Source: Dehalococcoidia bacterium (GTDB taxonomy: Bacteria > Chloroflexota > Dehalococcoidia > Tepidiformales > Tepidiformaceae). From it: a stretch of DNA of 39,889 nt. The position numbers were made by a program, and so were the translations under genes. The notes beneath the pieces were generated by a model that was given only the letters and a program-made list of their open reading frames with translations, did not search any database and was not told the origin of the DNA. The stretch is taken from the NCBI GenBank assembly GCA_022824925.1, contig JAJDYW010000030.1, positions 1 to 39,889 of the forward strand, read 5' to 3'. Positions 33,054-39,889 of the stretch are shown here, piece after piece; position 1 is the stretch's first letter; each line of letters opens with the position of its first letter.

Positions 33054-33293
33054 ATGGCGGTCACGGTGAAGCTCTTCCCAACGCTCCAGAACCTCTCGAA
33101 GTCGAAGCTCGAGACCCTCGAGTTCGACTGGCACGAGGGCCTCACGGCCAAGGAGATCCTCGAGGACGAGGGGTTCAACGAGCGCGACCAGGAAGCCGTC
33201 CTCGCCGTTATCAACGACGAGCAGTCCCAGCTCGACACCCCCATCGCCGACGGCGATGCGGTCGAGCTCCGCATCAACATGCAGGGCGGCTGA
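33054..33293 (+). CDS. ThiS/MoaD-like sulfur-carrier protein
   Basis: This 79-residue ubiquitin-fold protein ends in Gly-Gly (RINMQGG), the tail that is adenylated and thiocarboxylated in MoaD and ThiS. The sequence VTVKLFPTLQNLSK and the AVINDEQSQLDTPIADGD segment fit the beta-grasp pattern. ThiS/MoaD relatives donate sulfur for thiamine, molybdopterin, cysteine or thioacid biosynthesis, but none of those pathway genes adjoins. The amidase gene starts 3 bases after its stop, so the pair is an operon. That pairing does not indicate a known pathway. Confidence 0.85.
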   Translation: MAVTVKLFPTLQNLSKSKLETLEFDWHEGLTAKEILEDEGFNERDQEAVLAVINDEQSQLDTPIADGDAVELRINMQGG

Positions 33294-33296
33294 CCC

Positions 33297-34718
33297 GTGC
33301 CTGCCGACCCCGTCCTCGACCTCGATTACGCCCCCGCCCACGAGCTGGCGGCGCTCGTCCGCGCCGGCCAGCTCTCGCCGGTCGCGCTCATGGAGCGCTC
33401 CCTGGCGCGCATCGACGCGCTCAACCCGACCCTCAACGCCTTCGTCGAGGTCGACCCAGAGGGCGCCCTGCGCGAGGCGCGGGCGCTCGAAGAGCGGCTC
33501 GCCGCGGGCGAGGACCCCGGCCCCTTCGCCGGCCTCCCCCTCGGCGTGAAGGACCTCGAGAACGCCGCCGGGTTCACCACGACGAAGGGTTCGCGTCTCT
33601 ATCGCGAGAACCGGGCCGACTTCGACGACGTGCTCGTCGCGCGTTTGAAGGCGGCGGGCGCGATCGTCGTGGGCAAGACGAACACGCCCGAGTTCGGCCA
33701 CATCCCCTTCACCGACAACGAGCTCTTCGGGACGACGCGCAGCCCCTGGAACCTCGAACGCACGCCCGGCGGTTCGAGCGGCGGCTCCTCCGCCGCGCTC
33801 GCCTCGGGCATGGTGCCCCTCGCCACCGCCAGCGACGGGGGCGGCTCGATCCGCATCCCCGCCTGCTACACGGGCCTGTACGGGCTGAAGCCCTCGCACG
33901 GGCGCACCCCCATCGCGCCCCGCTCCATGCCCAGCTGGCTCAGCATCAGCTGCTACGGACCCCTCACCCGCTGCGTTCGCGACGCTGCTATCTACCTCGA
34001 CGCCGTCGCCGGACCCCACCCCGCCGATCCGGAGTCGCTGCCGGCGCCCGACGTCTCCTATGCGGAGACGCTGGAGGAGCCCCTCCCGAAGCTGCGCATC
34101 GCCTTCAACGAGACCCTCGGGGTGACGCGCGTGCAGGGCGATGTCCTGCGCGAGGTGCGGGCGGCGGTCGAGGCGTTTGCAGCCATGGGCCACGAGGTCG
34201 AGGAGAACCACGACACCATCCCGGAGATGGGTGGCTGGTGGGCGCGCGTCTCCGCCTTCCAGACCCTGGGACTGGAGTGGGACAACTTCTCGACCCGCCA
34301 CGACGAGTTCACCGAGCGCTACGTGCGCCAGCTCGACCGCGCCCTCGAGGTCGGCCCCTCCGACTTCCAGGAGTTCCTGCGCCGTCGCGGCGAGCTCATC
34401 AGTTGGACGGCCGGCCTGTTCGATCGCTACGACCTGCTGCTGACCCCCACCCTCCCGACGGAGGCCTTCGCGGCGGCAGGCCCCCTCCCCCGCGAGATCG
34501 AGGGCGAGCCCGCGAACGTCATCGCTTACACCTACCCGTTCAACTTCACCGGCCACCCCGCCGCCTCCGTCCCCGCCGGCCTCACGGACGCAGGCCTCCC
34601 CTGTGGCCTCCAGATCGTCGCCCCCCGCCACCGCGACGACCTCGTCCTGCGCGCCTCCCGCGCCTACGAGCAGGCCCGCCCCTTCCCGCCCCTCCCCCGC
34701 GAGGTGCGGGTAGGGTAA
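33297..34718 (+). CDS. Amidase signature family hydrolase (GatA-like)
   Basis: This 473-residue amidase of the Ser-cisSer-Lys class has the triad K85 ([11 protein letters not shown]), S160 ([16 protein letters not shown]) and S184 (DGGGSIRIP). The 75- and 24-residue spacings match fatty-acid amide hydrolase. It is probably cytoplasmic, since no signal peptide is seen. Substrate could be a small amide such as indoleacetamide, malonamide or an aryl amide. It is not obviously GatA, because gatB and gatC are absent. Start is GTG, 3 bases after the ThiS/MoaD-like gene. Its third-codon GC is very high, unlike the gene that follows. Confidence 0.88.
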   Translation: MPADPVLDLDYAPAHELAALVRAGQLSPVALMERSLARIDALNPTLNAFVEVDPEGALREARALEERLAAGEDPGPFAGLPLGVKDLENAAGFTTTKGSRLYRENRADFDDVLVARLKAAGAIVVGKTNTPEFGHIPFTDNELFGTTRSPWNLERTPGGSSGGSSAALASGMVPLATASDGGGSIRIPACYTGLYGLKPSHGRTPIAPRSMPSWLSISCYGPLTRCVRDAAIYLDAVAGPHPADPESLPAPDVSYAETLEEPLPKLRIAFNETLGVTRVQGDVLREVRAAVEAFAAMGHEVEENHDTIPEMGGWWARVSAFQTLGLEWDNFSTRHDEFTERYVRQLDRALEVGPSDFQEFLRRRGELISWTAGLFDRYDLLLTPTLPTEAFAAAGPLPREIEGEPANVIAYTYPFNFTGHPAASVPAGLTDAGLPCGLQIVAPRHRDDLVLRASRAYEQARPFPPLPREVRVG

Positions 34719-34813
34719 CTCCCCTCTCCGTCTGATAGCGTGCCCGGGTCCTCGTCGTGGATGCCTGAGCGGGCCAGTGCGCCGCATCCGGTACTGACGG
34801 CTAGAGAGGCTGG

Positions 34814-37027
34814 TTGCCCGTGAAGTCCGTCACCTTCAGCCAGGGGCTGTTGGCCGTGGGCCTTGTCGGCCTCACGCTGACGCTGTTCCAGGACTGGCCC
34901 GTGATAGGAGCCTTGTATGGGGACTACAAGGGCTCGGTGGCGTCCGGCTGGGTCCACACAGGCGCGGTGTTCCAGGCCCTTGCCCTGGCCCTGCCCGTCG
35001 CGACAGTCGCCATCGCCCTGCGACGCTTGGAGCGGGAGTCCGCTCCCATGGGCTTTACCCAGCTACTGGTCGCGACAGGCCTGTCCGGCCTCATCATGGT
35101 GACCGCGACTGCCCCCTACACCCCCGTTTTCCTGGAGGTTCTCCTGGCGGGCCTGGCTGCTCCCTCGCCCGTCGGACCGCTCCTCGCCCAGGTAATCGCG
35201 GTCGCGATTCCGCTGGTCGTGATCGTGGTGGCATGGGTCCGCCGTGCGCGGTGGAGCGCGGCACTCGACGATGCCGTCACCGTCCCCCGGCTTGTCACCT
35301 GCCTGACGCTCTTCGGCTTTATGTTTGCCGCCGCTGCGGTCCCCTACGCCACCGCCACCGTGCTGTCGGGCGGCACCGGCGGGTTCGGGTCTACCTTCCG
35401 GGACGCGTCGGCGATCACCGTCATAGTGATTGCCGGCTTGCTTCTGCTGGCCCTGTTTGCGTTGCGGTCGCAGTGGGCGCTTGTTCCGGTGGAAGTCTCA
35501 GCCCGGCGGTTGTTCGTCACTACAGGGTTGTTCGTGGCTGGTTCCCTCGGCCTTGCCGCCAATGGCGCTCTCTCCGTTGGTGGGCCGCTCCTCATCGCCA
35601 TTGTCATGGTGCTGGCACTGTTCTGGGTGAATGCCATCGCTCGAGGGGACGGCAATGGCCCTCCCGCGACAACCGTCCTGGGAGGAACCCTGACGGCGGT
35701 GGGCCTGGTCGGCATCGCCCTCGCGACCGCTGGCGCGTTGCAGGTCGTGAGGGTCCCTTCTCCTGCCGGGTGGCCCCTGGAAGTAACCGTGTCGGGCTTT
35801 GTCATGATGGGGATGGCAGGCGTCCTTAACCTCGCCGTGCTATCCAGCGGTCTCCGGCGGTTGCGTGAAGGGCGTTCGGGAGAGTGGGCGATGCCGCGGG
35901 CTCGCGCCACTCGTGTGTCACTCGTCACCTTTCAGCAAGCCCTGAGAAGCGTGGCGGTTCTCGGACTTACGGTTACGTTGGTGCTTGCCGTCTGGACCAC
36001 CCTGCTCTGGCTCAACGTCGAGTTACGCGACTTGGATCCGTCGGTTGCCGTCTCCCTTGCGGTGCTCCTGGTGGCGATCGTCCTGCCGCTCGCCATCGCC
36101 GGGACGAGAAGGGGCGTGTCTCCCGATTCGGTGGGCGACGGGCCCGGTGCCGCTGCCGGTCTTTCTTTCTCCGGCCTGCTCACGGTCGTGGGGCTCTTGG
36201 GGCTGATGCTTGTCGCCGCCGCCTCGCCCATATCCGCGCTTTTCGTGTCCAGTGCGGTCTGGCTGGGAGACGGCCCCTGGAAGGCCATGCTCACCCTCCA
36301 GGTGGTCGCGTTCGCCGTGCCCCTCGCGACCATTGCCGCCGCTCGAGTCAGGGCCTGGCACGCTACCCGGTCCGTAGACGGCCAGGGCGATGCCATTACC
36401 CTGCCCCGGCTGGCCCTCGCCTTCGCCCTCCTCGGTCCGGCAATCGTGGCCACGGGCCTTCCCGGCCTTCCCGATGTCTTCCGGGGCGAAGAGCCCGCGG
36501 CGTACCTCAGCCCCATGCCCGTGGCCATGGTCCAGGTCGTCGCGGGTGGTGTTGTCCTGGGCGCGGCGCTGCTGATGATCCTGGGTGGGGAGAGCCGGCT
36601 GGCGACCCGCTTCAGGCACGCCGGCCTCCCGGTGACCGTGGCCCTCCTGGCCCTCAGCGTCGTCGTGGTCGTCTCCAGCTACTGGGGCGTCACGTCCTGG
36701 AGCCTCACCGAGATTCCCGGCTACGACACCGGGGCACTGCTGCCCATCTCGCTTGCCGGGCTGGCCTTCGTCACCTTCCTCTGGTTCCGCTCCGATGAGG
36801 ACGTGTCTCCGGCGGCGGCCTCCTTCATCGCCATCGGCCGGCGCGTCAGTGTCCGCCTCCTGGGCCTCGCCTTCGTGATTGCCGGGACACCGGGGTTGGT
36901 CGAGATCGTGACTCCCGACCCCACGCGCGGCTACGCCATCCTGATGATCGGGGTCTTCGCGCTCGCCTGCTTGATCAACGTGTGGCCCCTGGTGGGGGCG
37001 GCAAGGGATGGGGATTATATACGGTAG
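34814..37027 (+). CDS. Repeat-built polytopic membrane protein, 3' end fused to transposon
   Basis: I do not recognise this 737-residue protein. It is almost entirely hydrophobic, about 20 membrane helices, and built from roughly ten two-helix units of about 74 residues. Units 1-5 resemble units 6-10. VTFSQGLLAVGLVGLTLTL (residue 6 on) matches VTFQQALRSVAVLGLTVTL (371 on), and DDAVTVPRL (about 153) matches GDAITLPRL (about 526). There are no obvious charged motifs or soluble domains. Start is TTG at 34814 behind GAGAGG, or GTG at 34820. The final residues YIR and the TAG stop are encoded by the inverted repeat of the inserted element, so the native C-terminus is lost. Codon use looks less GC-extreme than its neighbours. 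Confidence 0.75.
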   Translation: MPVKSVTFSQGLLAVGLVGLTLTLFQDWPVIGALYGDYKGSVASGWVHTGAVFQALALALPVATVAIALRRLERESAPMGFTQLLVATGLSGLIMVTATAPYTPVFLEVLLAGLAAPSPVGPLLAQVIAVAIPLVVIVVAWVRRARWSAALDDAVTVPRLVTCLTLFGFMFAAAAVPYATATVLSGGTGGFGSTFRDASAITVIVIAGLLLLALFALRSQWALVPVEVSARRLFVTTGLFVAGSLGLAANGALSVGGPLLIAIVMVLALFWVNAIARGDGNGPPATTVLGGTLTAVGLVGIALATAGALQVVRVPSPAGWPLEVTVSGFVMMGMAGVLNLAVLSSGLRRLREGRSGEWAMPRARATRVSLVTFQQALRSVAVLGLTVTLVLAVWTTLLWLNVELRDLDPSVAVSLAVLLVAIVLPLAIAGTRRGVSPDSVGDGPGAAAGLSFSGLLTVVGLLGLMLVAAASPISALFVSSAVWLGDGPWKAMLTLQVVAFAVPLATIAAARVRAWHATRSVDGQGDAITLPRLALAFALLGPAIVATGLPGLPDVFRGEEPAAYLSPMPVAMVQVVAGGVVLGAALLMILGGESRLATRFRHAGLPVTVALLALSVVVVVSSYWGVTSWSLTEIPGYDTGALLPISLAGLAFVTFLWFRSDEDVSPAAASFIAIGRRVSVRLLGLAFVIAGTPGLVEIVTPDPTRGYAILMIGVFALACLINVWPLVGAARDGDYIR

Positions 37028-37032
37028 TTGAC
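37015..37032 (+). repeat. Left terminal inverted repeat
   Basis: TTATATACGGTAGTTGAC. It is identical to the reverse complement of 39872-39889. It contains the stop codon of the upstream gene (37025-37027) and most of the -35 box of the transposase promoter. GGGGA directly outside could be part of a longer repeat. Confidence 0.95.
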
Positions 37033-37056
37033 AGGGGGCTGTGGATAGACTAGACT
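37028..37056 (+). promoter_or_regulatory. Transposase promoter overlapping the left inverted repeat
   Basis: A consensus TTGACA (37028-37033) begins inside the repeat. A 17-base spacer and TAGACT (37051-37056) follow. Transcription would start near 37063, supporting the ATG at 37083. Transposase bound to the repeat would compete with polymerase, giving autoregulation (inference). Confidence 0.75.
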
Positions 37057-37082
37057 CTGTGTTGCAGGGTAAGGGAAATCCG

Positions 37083-38021
37083 ATGACGAAGAAGGCTCCC
37101 GGCCGGTCTCACCGCAAGGGCATCACGCTGATCCAGCTTGGGGATATGTTCCCCGACGAGGCGTCCGCGCGGTCGTGGTTCGAGGCTATCATGTGGCCGA
37201 CGGACGACCGCCCTTGCCCGCGCTGCGGGAGCGTGAACACGCACGAGGCCACGCACAAGACCATGCCCTACCGCTGCCGCGACTGCCGCAAGTACTTCAG
37301 CGTGAAGACAGGCTCGCTCATGGAGGGCTCGAACCTCCCGCTGCGGACGTGGGTGTACGCGCTCTACCTCGACGCCACGACGCTCAAGGGCGTGAGCTCG
37401 ATGAAGCTGCACCGCGACCTGGGCATCTCGCAGAAGTCCGCATGGTTCGTCCAGCAGCGCATCCGCGAGGCGTTCGACGCGGTCAACGGCGGCCCGCTCA
37501 TGGCCGGCCCGGTCGAGGCCGACGAGACCTACATCGGCGGCAAGGAGCACAACAAGCACGAGCGCGACCGCCTGCACGCCGGGCGCGGGCCGGTTGGCAA
37601 GACCGCCGTCGCCGGGGTGAAGGATCGCGCCACGGGCCGCGTGAGCGCCGCCGTCGTGGAGCGCACGGACGGGCCGACGCTCAAGGGCTTCGTCCGCTCG
37701 CGCATCGCGCAAGAGGCGGACGTGTACACGGACGAGGCCGCCGCCTACCGGGGTCTCGACAATCACTCGACCGTCGCGCACAGCGTGGGCGAGTACGTCA
37801 ACGGACAGGCGCACACGAACGGCATCGAGTCGTTCTGGTCGATGCTCAAGAGGGGGTACTACGGCACCTATCACCGGATGAGCCCGAAGCACCTGCGGCG
37901 GTACGTCGCGGAGTTCGCGGGCCGTCACAACATCCGCGACCACGACACGATCACGCAGATGGCCATCATCACCCGCGCGATGGTCGGGCGGCGGTTGCGG
38001 TACGAAGAGCTTATCGCTTGA
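37083..38021 (+). CDS. IS1595-family transposase
   Basis: This 312-residue DDE-type transposase has an N-terminal zinc ribbon (CPRCGS, then YRCRDCRKYFSV, about residues 40-75), followed by a helix-turn-helix-like region (GVSSMKLHRDLGISQKSAW). The ISXO2-like catalytic domain has EADETYIGGKEHNKH (first Asp), ADVYTDEAAAYRGL (second Asp), and HTNGIESFWSMLKRGYYGTY, with the Asn/Glu-type third acid position. The end, FAGRHN, is also family-typical. I chose ATG 37083 because the upstream GTG at 37041 lies between the -35 and -10 boxes. The frame is intact, so the element may be active. Its TGA overlaps the TTG start of the methyltransferase gene. Confidence 0.93.
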   Translation: MTKKAPGRSHRKGITLIQLGDMFPDEASARSWFEAIMWPTDDRPCPRCGSVNTHEATHKTMPYRCRDCRKYFSVKTGSLMEGSNLPLRTWVYALYLDATTLKGVSSMKLHRDLGISQKSAWFVQQRIREAFDAVNGGPLMAGPVEADETYIGGKEHNKHERDRLHAGRGPVGKTAVAGVKDRATGRVSAAVVERTDGPTLKGFVRSRIAQEADVYTDEAAAYRGLDNHSTVAHSVGEYVNGQAHTNGIESFWSMLKRGYYGTYHRMSPKHLRRYVAEFAGRHNIRDHDTITQMAIITRAMVGRRLRYEELIA

Positions 38022-38866
38022 TCGCGCCATCTCGAATCGCGGCGGTCAACGTGGCCGCCGTCCCCCAGCGGAGCCCGCTGCGCTACCCCGGTGGCAAGAC
38101 ATGGCTCGTGCCTCACATTCGCGAGTGGCTCCGCGGCGGCTGCCGCCTGCTCGCGGAGCCGTTCGCCGGTGGCGCGATCGTCTCACTCACGGCCGTCATG
38201 GACGGACTCGCGGAGCGCGCGGTCATGGTCGAGATTGACCGCGACGTAGCCGCGTTCTGGCGCGCTGCACTCGACCACGGCGACGAACTTATCGAGCGCC
38301 TGCTCGCGTTCGATGTGAGCCGTGAGAACGTCGAGCGCATCGAGCGCACACCCCCGGCAACGGTCGTGGATCATGGCTTCCGTACGCTGGTGCTCAACCG
38401 CACGCGCCGGGGCGGTGTGCTGGCGCCTGGTGCGTCCCTGACGAAGCACGGCGAGAACGGCAACGGCGTGGGCTCCCGCTGGTATCCCGACACGCTGGCC
38501 ACGCGCCTGCGCGAGATCGTCGCGCACCGCGACCGCCTCGCGTTCTTCGAGGGTGACGGCGTGGGCATGCTCGAAGCGCTGGCGCAGCAGCCGGGCGCGC
38601 GCCTGTTCGTCGACCCGCCGTACACCGCCGCTGGCGGCAAGCGGGCGGGCTCGCGCCTGTATGCGCACAGCGAGGTATCGCACCGGCGAATCTTCGAGGC
38701 GCTCGCGGGCGGTACTGCCGATTTCCTGCTTACTTACGATCACTCGGATGAGGTGCTGGCGCTCGCGCGCGAGCACGACTTCAACGTGGCGGCGGTCGAG
38801 ATGAAGAACGGCCACCATGCACGTATCGACGAGCTCGTGATCACGCGCGGGCGGCTGTTCAACTGA
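38018..38866 (+). CDS. D12-class DNA N6-adenine methyltransferase
   Basis: This 282-residue DNA adenine methylase (Dam/D12, alpha class) transfers methyl from AdoMet to the N6 of adenine. The order is PLRYPGGKTWLVPHI (motif X), LLAEPFAGGAIVSL (AdoMet motif I), VMVEIDRDV (motif II acid) and LFVDPPYTAAGG (catalytic DPPY), then FLLTYDHSDEVLALA. TTG at 38018 overlaps the transposase stop (TTGA) and implies coupling; GTG at 38051 is an alternative. Its stop overlaps the endonuclease ATG (TGATG). It most likely protects the host from the neighbouring endonuclease, which implies an adenine in the recognition site (inference). Confidence 0.92.
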   Translation: MIAPSRIAAVNVAAVPQRSPLRYPGGKTWLVPHIREWLRGGCRLLAEPFAGGAIVSLTAVMDGLAERAVMVEIDRDVAAFWRAALDHGDELIERLLAFDVSRENVERIERTPPATVVDHGFRTLVLNRTRRGGVLAPGASLTKHGENGNGVGSRWYPDTLATRLREIVAHRDRLAFFEGDGVGMLEALAQQPGARLFVDPPYTAAGGKRAGSRLYAHSEVSHRRIFEALAGGTADFLLTYDHSDEVLALAREHDFNVAAVEMKNGHHARIDELVITRGRLFN

Positions 38867-39720
38867 TGTACGGCATCGCGGAGTGGTACGGCCACGACTT
38901 CACGACCCTCACCCCGGTGGATCGCCAGCGCCTCGCAGTGAGTGCCGCTGAGGGGCGCAAGGATCAGCCTTGCCCCTTCCGGGGCGGCACGTGCACGAAG
39001 GCGGGCGGGGTGTGCTCGCTACGCGTCTATGAGCGCGCGGGCGACAGGATCATGCCGACGGCGAGTCCGTGCATCGCCACATGCCCCCGGCGATTTGAAC
39101 AGGACTCCACGATCGTGCGGTGGCTTGCGGAGATTGTCGGCCTCGACGCTGAGGCCGTCATGGTGGCGCGCGAGGTGCCATTCATGGTCTCGCGGGCGGG
39201 GAAGCCCGCCGGGAAGATCGACTTCGTGGTGGCGAACGACGATGCCGGGCTTCGCTGGTTCGGGCTCGAGGTGCAGTCCGTGTACTTCTCCGGCGACGGC
39301 ATGGCCCCGGAGTTCGCGGCGCTGCGCGTAGACGACGGTGAGCGCCCGCCGTTCCCGGTGGGCAGGCGTCACCCCGACTGGCGATCCTCGACCGCCAAGC
39401 GCCTGATGCCCCAGCTACAGGCCAAGGTGCCGACGCTGGCGCGCTGGGGCGCGCGTATCGCCGTCGCCGTGGACTCCGTGCTCTTCGATGAGGTGATGGG
39501 CGGGCCGTCACCATCCCCCAGCCAGGACATTGATTCCGGCGACGTGATCTGGATGGTCTCGGAGCTTCGCGCTGGTGAGCTACGCCGCCACCACTGGGAA
39601 GTGCTAGACCTCGCGGAATCGAGCCAGCGGCTGCTCGCAGCCGACCCGATCGCGCGTGACGACTTCGAGGCACGACTGCGCAGGATGCTGCGCCCGGCAG
39701 AGCTGGGAGGCTCCCCATGA
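38866..39720 (+). CDS. NotI-family type II restriction endonuclease
   Basis: This 284-residue protein matches the NotI restriction-endonuclease family. The N-terminal cysteine cluster (C36, C43, C50, C69, C73 in QPCPFRGGTCTKAGGVCS and SPCIATCPRRF) corresponds to the iron-binding Cys4 region of NotI. The nuclease core reads KIDFVVANDD followed by GLEVQSVYFSGDG. The Asp and the Glu-x-Gln pair are the active-site arrangement described for NotI, a PD-(D/E)XK variant. ATG overlaps the methyltransferase stop, and its own TGA overlaps the next ATG. NotI itself cuts GCGGCCGC, but an adenine methyltransferase partner predicts a different, A-containing site here. The identification rests on motif recognition, not a database search. 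Confidence 0.78.
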   Translation: MYGIAEWYGHDFTTLTPVDRQRLAVSAAEGRKDQPCPFRGGTCTKAGGVCSLRVYERAGDRIMPTASPCIATCPRRFEQDSTIVRWLAEIVGLDAEAVMVAREVPFMVSRAGKPAGKIDFVVANDDAGLRWFGLEVQSVYFSGDGMAPEFAALRVDDGERPPFPVGRRHPDWRSSTAKRLMPQLQAKVPTLARWGARIAVAVDSVLFDEVMGGPSPSPSQDIDSGDVIWMVSELRAGELRRHHWEVLDLAESSQRLLAADPIARDDFEARLRRMLRPAELGGSP

Positions 39721-39863
39721 GCGAGACACAGGATGCAGAGAAGCGCGAGCCGGGCCGACCGCCGGGCCGACCGCCGGGCCGACCGGCCAACTACGGCGAC
39801 GCGACGCCCGAACAGGTGGCGGAAGCGCTGCTCAAGTACCGCCCGCCCCGCAAGCAGAAGTAG
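39717..39863 (+). CDS. Small basic protein with GRP repeats
   Basis: This 48-residue protein starts MSETQDAEKREPG, continues with three tandem GRPP/GRPA units, and ends GDATPEQVAEALLKYRPPRKQK. The Gly-Arg-Pro core resembles AT-hook DNA-binding motifs, and the end looks like a short helix with a basic tail. The GRP units are encoded by three perfect copies of a 12-base repeat (39749-39784). ATG overlaps the endonuclease stop (ATGA). It ends nine bases before the right inverted repeat. It may bind DNA, control expression of the cassette, or help transposition; none of these is shown. Confidence 0.7.
   Translation: MSETQDAEKREPGRPPGRPPGRPANYGDATPEQVAEALLKYRPPRKQK
39749..39784 (+). repeat. Three tandem 12-bp repeats
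   Basis: GCCGGGCCGACC is present three times without change, encoding the GRP units of the small protein. Copy number could vary by slippage in steps of four residues. Confidence 0.9.
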
Positions 39864-39871
39864 CGCGAGGC

Positions 39872-39889
39872 GTCAACTACCGTATATAA
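39872..39889 (-). repeat. Right terminal inverted repeat
   Basis: GTCAACTACCGTATATAA is the perfect reverse complement of the left repeat. It is the last sequence in the window, which suggests the assembly broke at a repeated element. Confidence 0.95.

Larger units (their letters stand above)
37015..39889. mobile_element. IS1595-like element carrying a restriction-modification cassette
   Basis: A 2875-base unit is bounded by perfect 18-bp inverted repeats and holds a transposase, a DNA adenine methyltransferase, a NotI-family endonuclease and a small basic protein, all on the plus strand and overlapping. The transposase has the zinc-ribbon and ISXO2/DDE signatures of the IS1595 family. The right repeat ends exactly at the window edge, so the target duplication (usually 8 bp in this family) and any extra terminal bases cannot be seen. 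The left flank is the end of a membrane-protein gene. Confidence 0.85.

Noticed and set aside
34719..34813. Possible tRNA or small RNA in the gap before the membrane-protein gene
   Set aside because: No cloverleaf arms or TTC-loop pattern could be found; nothing convincing except a possible ribosome site.
37041..37082. Earlier GTG start for the transposase
   Set aside because: It lies between the -35 and -10 boxes of the predicted promoter, so it would not be transcribed.
39749..39784. Tandem 12-bp repeats as a CRISPR or iteron array
   Set aside because: No spacers, only three copies, and in frame with a coding sequence that explains them.

Overview
The window is a high-GC (by eye well above 60%) bacterial chromosome segment, almost fully coding. 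It ends exactly at the inverted-repeat end of a transposon. Peptide-type substrate-binding lipoproteins with long Ala-Thr-Glu linkers behind an acidic stretch, GTG/TTG starts, several leaderless-looking promoters, and SPFH, Lut and Etf genes fit best with a Chloroflexota (Dehalococcoidia-like) genome. That placement is inference: no rRNA or ribosomal marker is present.

Region 1 (1-13.4 kb) holds two parallel uptake/degradation modules. Module A is a peptide-type ABC binding protein (5' end outside the window), two permeases and a type I sulfatase in one row, followed by a convergent TauE/SafE exporter. Module B is a second permease pair transcribed leftwards, with its binding protein divergent and a second, larger arylsulfatase behind it. 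A metal-dependent amidohydrolase lies between the modules. No ABC ATPase gene is visible. The likely theme is import and desulfation of sulfated organic compounds, with export of released sulfur oxyanion.

Region 2 (13.4-20.8 kb) holds an NAD(P)-dependent epimerase fused to DUF2867, an orphan ribbon-helix-helix protein, an unknown protein, the amt-glnB ammonium module with a periodic GlnR-like operator, the electron-transfer flavoprotein genes etfB-etfA, and a two-gene module ending in a retropepsin-like aspartic protease.

Region 3 (20.8-34.7 kb) is housekeeping and stress functions: a class B penicillin-binding protein, a glycosidase-like lipoprotein packed without spacers between its neighbours, an M50/CBS protease, lutA plus a lutB-lutC fusion, a DinB-like protein, an AlkB-type dioxygenase behind a LexA-type box, a phosphodiesterase, a YbaN-like membrane protein, hicAB with a frameshifted hicA, an SPFH protein, tsaD, and a ThiS/MoaD-like protein with an amidase. 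Four genes here have TANNNT exactly six bases before ATG, the geometry expected for leaderless mRNAs.

Region 4 (34.8-39.9 kb) is the most unusual part. A 737-residue membrane protein is built from about ten two-helix repeats arranged as two duplicated halves. Its stop codon is supplied by the left end of a 2.9-kb IS1595-like element. Between perfect 18-bp inverted repeats the element carries four overlapping genes: transposase, D12-class DNA adenine methyltransferase, NotI-family restriction endonuclase and a 48-residue basic GRP-repeat protein. It therefore looks like a self-contained transposable restriction-modification cassette.
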